From an uncultured Collinsella sp. (lineage in GTDB: Bacteria; Actinomycetota; Coriobacteriia; Coriobacteriales; Coriobacteriaceae), in the NCBI GenBank assembly GCA_900551195.1, contig URVD01000087.1, forward strand, positions 1-7,515: a stretch of DNA of 7,515 nt, written 5' to 3'. Positions 5,276 through 7,515 of this stretch are shown piece after piece; the stretch's first letter is position 1; every line of letters begins with the position of its first letter. A program made the translations under genes and the position numbers. The notes below the pieces were generated by a model. The model was not told where the DNA came from. It saw only the letters and a program-made list of their open reading frames with translations, and ran no database searches.

Positions 5276-5815
5276 TTATTCGAGATGCTCTTCAATCCGA
5301 GCCCTAAGAAGGGCAATGGCTGTAGGTATTCCAATTGCGGCGGCTAATTCGGCTTTATCCAAAACCTGTATGCTAAAGCACGATTGTTTATCACATTGAA
5401 GGACGATAACTGAAGATAGCTTCACTTCCTGTTGGCTGAATATATCGTAATCTCCAAATAGGAAGTTACCTTTTATTGCGTAATTCGGTATGTTCGTTAC
5501 GCACTTCATCTCAAGTCTGTTTAGACCATAATCGAACACCGCAACTTCCTTGTGTTCGATGATGAGCGCAACCCTGGGCATGTTACTAAAACCACCGTCG
5601 ACGACAGTAAAGAGCTTTTCATTTGTATCGTCATAAACGGTGTATTTAAGACTCAATAGCTGTCCTAGTGGACCCGTGAACCCATGTCTTTTGATGTTGA
5701 GGTTGTCTCCCGCTGGGTTGATGAGAGCCAGAGTATGCGGATAAGGATTACCTTCAATTGAGATTCGATATTCGTTTGTAGCCGTCTTGCTCGATTTGGG
5801 ACCAGTAGCCATCAC
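5276..5815 (-). CDS. Hypothetical protein, possibly LURP-one/Tubby-like beta-barrel fold
   Basis: A 179-residue soluble protein that I do not firmly recognise. Its composition is mostly alternating strand-like segments (about 15-22, 56-63, 67-73, 81-96, 111-127, 132-140, 146-153) and it ends in a hydrophobic helix (155-172, AELAAAIGIPTAIALLRA). The order 'YTVYDDTNEKLFTV', 'YAIKGNFLFGDYDIF', 'CFSIQVLD' and the terminal helix recalls LURP-one-related (YxjI-like, Tubby C-terminal fold) proteins, but the resemblance is weak. No signal peptide is seen. GTG 5815 has GAGG nine bases upstream; ATG 5812, one codon later, is equally possible. The gene is visibly AT-richer than its neighbours, with many AAA, ATT and TTA-type codons, which suggests horizontal acquisition. 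It is transcribed alone from a candidate promoter at 5964-5992. Confidence 0.55.
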   Translation of the reverse strand: MMATGPKSSKTATNEYRISIEGNPYPHTLALINPAGDNLNIKRHGFTGPLGQLLSLKYTVYDDTNEKLFTVVDGGFSNMPRVALIIEHKEVAVFDYGLNRLEMKCVTNIPNYAIKGNFLFGDYDIFSQQEVKLSSVIVLQCDKQSCFSIQVLDKAELAAAIGIPTAIALLRARIEEHLE

Positions 5816-5848
5816 GCGTCATCGCCTCGATCGAATTGGAACCGTCTT

Positions 5849-5947
5849 CTACTTCGTGCGGAGAATTGCGCTGTACGTTGCGGTACATGCAGCTGCAATA
5901 ACCGCATGGGCAATTTCTAACAAAATGAATGACACTATTTGCTGCAT
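5849..5947 (-). CDS. Possible 32-residue hydrophobic micro-ORF in the leader
   Basis: ATG 5947 to TAG 5849-5851 would encode a 32-residue peptide beginning MQQIVSFILLEIAHAV and ending in basic residues, with one potential membrane helix. It lies within the predicted leader of the gene at 5276-5815. No ribosome binding site is visible, and ATG 5947 lies about ten bases from the predicted transcript start, so translation would have to be nearly leaderless. A second frame (5996 to 5754, 80 codons) overlaps it and runs past the start of the main gene. Neither can be called real from sequence alone. Confidence 0.2.
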   Translation of the reverse strand: MQQIVSFILLEIAHAVIAAACTATYSAILRTK

Positions 5948-5963
5948 GCATATTAATTACTAT

Positions 5964-5992
5964 AAAGTATCCTTTTATAAACGTATTGTCAA
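5964..5992 (-). promoter_or_regulatory. Candidate promoter TTGACA-17-TACTTT for the AT-rich gene
   Basis: On the minus strand a perfect -35 TTGACA (5987-5992) is separated by exactly 17 bases from TACTTT (5964-5969), with AT-rich sequence upstream. Transcription would start near 5957 toward the gene beginning at 5815. It is the most canonical housekeeping-type promoter in the window. Confidence 0.6.
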
Positions 5993-6058
5993 ACATATAT
6001 TGCTAAAACAGAAACAATTTATAGACTGAGTTGGTCGTATTCTTTGGGCAATTGCTCC

Positions 6059-6064
6059 TATAAT
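6059..6064 (+). promoter_or_regulatory. Candidate -10 box of fucO
   Basis: A perfect TATAAT lies about 165 bases before the fucO start. A convincing -35 at 17 bases is absent; TTGGTC (6031-6036) is too far, at 22 bases. If used, it gives a leader of roughly 155 bases containing the inverted repeats described at 6111-6208. Confidence 0.4.
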
Positions 6065-6110
6065 CTAGCCTTCGCTGCAGTCGGGAGGGAAGGGCTGGGG
6101 CTCCGTTATT

Positions 6111-6170
6111 ATGTTGAAACGCTTTAACACTTTTGACGTTCTCATGCATTTTTTGTTTCAAAAGCGTTAG
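6111..6170 (+). promoter_or_regulatory. Competing inverted repeats and possible 19-residue leader peptide before fucO
   Basis: AACGCTTT (6118-6125) pairs with AAAGCGTT (6161-6168), and TTGAAAC (6114-6120) pairs with GTTTCAA (6155-6161). The pairs overlap in both arms, so the stems are mutually exclusive. A short frame from ATG 6111 to TAG 6168-6170 (19 codons, four Phe) spans the same bases. The arms could instead be inverted binding sites, since AACGCTTTAACAC on plus resembles AACGCTTTTGAAAC on minus. No good ribosome binding site precedes the short frame. Confidence 0.3.
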
Positions 6171-6185
6171 GATGGAACTTGCAGC

Positions 6186-6208
6186 GCGGGGCGTAATGGG
6201 TGCCCCGC
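6186..6208 (+). promoter_or_regulatory. GC-rich hairpin just upstream of the fucO ribosome binding site
   Basis: GCGGGGC (6186-6192) and GCCCCGC (6202-6208) form a perfect 7-bp stem with a 9-base loop, ending seven bases before the GGGAGG ribosome binding site (6216-6221). It could insulate or expose the ribosome binding site, or protect the mRNA 5' end. Confidence 0.45.
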
Positions 6209-6227
6209 ACACGATGGGAGGCTATCA

Positions 6228-7394
6228 ATGGCTAATCGTTTCGTTCTCAATACCATTTCTTATCATGGTTCCGGCGCCATCAAGGAGATCCCCGGCGAGC
6301 TCCAGCGTCGCGGCTACAAGAAGATCTTCGTCTGCTCCGATCCCGACCTGGTCAAGTTTGGCGTTACCGCTAAGGTGACCGACGAGCTCGACGCCGCCGG
6401 CATCGCTTGGAGCCTCTACTCCGAGATCAAGCCCAACCCCACTATCCAGAACGTCAAGGACGGCGTCGAGGCCTTCAAGGCCGCCGAAGCTGACGCTATC
6501 GTGACCATCGGTGGCGGCTCCTCCATGGACACCGCTAAGGCCATTGGCATCATCATCAACAACCCCGAGTTTGCCGATGTCCGCAGCCTCGAGGGCGTTG
6601 CTCCCACTAAGAACCACGCCGTGTTCACCATCGCCGTGCCGACGACCGCCGGTACTGCTGCCGAGGTGACCATCAACTACGTCATCACCGACCCCGAGAA
6701 GGTCCGCAAGTTCGTGTGCGTCGACACCAACGACGCCCCCGAGGTCGCCGTCGTCGACCCCGACATGATGGCTTCCATGCCCGCCGGCCTGACCGCTTCT
6801 ACCGGCATGGATGCTCTGACCCACGCCATCGAGGGCTACACCACCAAGGGTGCTTGGGAGCTCTCCGACATGTTCCACTTTGAGGCCATTAAGCTGATCA
6901 GCGAGAACCTGCGCGACTCCGTTGCCGAGGCCAAGTCTGGTCAGCCCGGCTCCGGCCGCGAGGGCATGGCTCTTGGCCAGTATGTCGCCGGCATGGGCTT
7001 CTCCAACGTCGGCCTGGGCATCGACCATGCCATGGCTCACACCCTGTCTGCCCACTACGACACTCCGCACGGCGTCGCTTGCGCCATGCTGCTGCCGATC
7101 GCCATGGAGTTCAACAAGCCGGTTTGCGCCGAGCGCCTGGCCAAGGTTGCCGTTGCCATGGGTGTTGACACCACGGGCATGAGCACCGACGAGGCTGCCG
7201 ACGCCGCCATCGCCGCCGTCAAGCAACTCTCCGCCGACGTGAACATTCCGCATGTCTGCGAGGCCATGAAGGCCGACGAGATCGAGGTCCTGGCCAAGGA
7301 CGCCATGGCTGACGCCTGCTTCCCGGGCAACCCGCGCGAGGCGACGCTCGACGACGTCATCGAGCTCTTCAAGAAGATCTGCCCGGCTGCCTAA
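6228..7394 (+). CDS. fucO: Lactaldehyde reductase (FucO), iron-dependent alcohol dehydrogenase
   Basis: A 388-residue cytoplasmic group III iron-dependent alcohol dehydrogenase. FucO reduces L-lactaldehyde, from aldolase cleavage of fuculose- or rhamnulose-1-phosphate, to L-1,2-propanediol with NADH, which re-oxidises NADH in fermentation. Similarity to E. coli FucO is extensive and colinear: NNPEFADVRSLEG (111-123), PTTAGTAAEVTINYVITD (138-155), MALGQYVAGMGFSNVGLG (247-264) and NPREATLDD (368-376). The nucleotide-binding GGGS (95-98) and the iron ligands D195, H199, H267 and H281 are all present. ATG 6228 has GGGAGG (6216-6221) six bases upstream. Every lysine codon I checked is AAG, and Glu, Ile and Ala codons are strongly biased, so high expression is likely. 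No fucose or rhamnose catabolic genes are in the window; the gene stands alone with a long leader and its own terminator. Relatives act on other diols and aldehydes, so the exact substrate is inferred. Confidence 0.95.
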   Translation: MANRFVLNTISYHGSGAIKEIPGELQRRGYKKIFVCSDPDLVKFGVTAKVTDELDAAGIAWSLYSEIKPNPTIQNVKDGVEAFKAAEADAIVTIGGGSSMDTAKAIGIIINNPEFADVRSLEGVAPTKNHAVFTIAVPTTAGTAAEVTINYVITDPEKVRKFVCVDTNDAPEVAVVDPDMMASMPAGLTASTGMDALTHAIEGYTTKGAWELSDMFHFEAIKLISENLRDSVAEAKSGQPGSGREGMALGQYVAGMGFSNVGLGIDHAMAHTLSAHYDTPHGVACAMLLPIAMEFNKPVCAERLAKVAVAMGVDTTGMSTDEAADAAIAAVKQLSADVNIPHVCEAMKADEIEVLAKDAMADACFPGNPREATLDDVIELFKKICPAA

Positions 7395-7446
7395 CTTGGT
7401 TCGGCGGGCCCTGCCCGTTAGCCCCGCAATCGTCCTCGGACATGTC

Positions 7447-7485
7447 GGAAGCCCCCGCTGCGCACTTCGTGCGGCGGGGGCTTCC
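7447..7485 (+). terminator. GC-rich hairpin terminator after fucO
   Basis: GGAAGCCCCCGC (7447-7458) and GCGGGGGCTTCC (7474-7485) form a perfect 12-bp stem; an inner GCAC-TTC-GTGC lengthens it with a small bulge. It lies 52 bases after the fucO stop. The 3' side is pyrimidine-rich (TCCGTCCT) without a true T-run, as is common in high-GC actinobacteria. A smaller stem, CGGGC/GCCCG (7405-7417), precedes it. Confidence 0.75.
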
Positions 7486-7515
7486 TCCGTCCTGCGGAAA
7501 GATTGTGGGACTAAC

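Larger units (their letters stand above)
5816..6227. other. AT-rich intergenic region with back-to-back leaders
   Basis: About 410 bases separate two divergent genes. The left half carries the minus-strand promoter (5964-5992) and a leader of about 145 bases with overlapping short frames. The right half carries the fucO candidate promoter (6059-6064) and its long leader with several possible stems. No tRNA or other known RNA gene was recognised. Confidence 0.6.

Noticed and set aside
5787..6029. 80-codon plus-strand frame with a hydrophobic middle
   Set aside because: It starts with TTG inside the opposing gene, has no ribosome binding site, and runs antisense to the minus-strand promoter and leader.
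6113..6130. CcpA-type cre site before fucO
   Set aside because: TTGAAACGCTTTAACA resembles the cre consensus but the central CG is shifted by one base and the right half does not match; kept only as an unnamed inverted pair.
6225..7253. 342-codon open frame on the minus strand
   Set aside because: It lies opposite fucO, which matches a known enzyme along its whole length; the antisense product is Gly/Val/Asp/His-rich filler typical of biased codon use.

Overview
The window looks like chromosomal DNA of a high-GC member of the Coriobacteriia, most likely Collinsella or a close relative. This rests on GC-rich coding sequence, GTG starts, strong AGGAGG-type ribosome binding sites, extended -10 promoters of the TGnTAnnnT kind and the gene set itself. 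The genus is inferred from recollection of such genomes and was not checked by search.

Layout, left to right. (1) 78-677 (+) encodes a compact ABC-transporter ATPase; its permease would lie to the left, outside the window. (2) 678-1176 is a small accessory patch. Two near-identical 34-bp direct repeats (698-731 and 1095-1128) flank a lone RelB/DinJ-like antitoxin gene (893-1093). The gene's upstream region holds an extended -10, three tandem 10-bp repeats and a 12-bp inverted repeat. (3) 1177-2088 (+) encodes a CPBP-family (CAAX-protease/bacteriocin-processing-like) intramembrane protease. (4) 2085-4223 (-) encodes a YgiQ-family radical SAM protein. It converges on the CPBP gene so tightly that both stop codons share one CTAG. 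(5) 4224-4476 is a divergent intergenic region with a 12-bp inverted repeat next to the putative ygiQ -10 box. (6) 4477-5196 (+) encodes a DUF1275/YoaK-type membrane protein and ends in a 22-bp perfect inverted repeat. (7) About 5200-6170 is visibly AT-richer. It holds one minus-strand gene of uncertain family (possibly a LURP-one/Tubby-like beta-barrel) with its own TTGACA-17-TACTTT promoter and a leader of overlapping short frames. (8) 6228-7394 (+) encodes FucO-like lactaldehyde reductase, preceded by a long structured leader and followed by a strong GC-rich hairpin terminator.

The genes do not form one pathway. Most are single-gene units with their own promoters. FucO is the only central-metabolism gene: it reduces L-lactaldehyde from fucose or rhamnose breakdown to 1,2-propanediol, and its codon use suggests high expression. 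No complete novel system is evident. The parts most worth a second look are the repeat-bounded orphan antitoxin, the AT-rich island with its unassigned gene, and the fucO leader.
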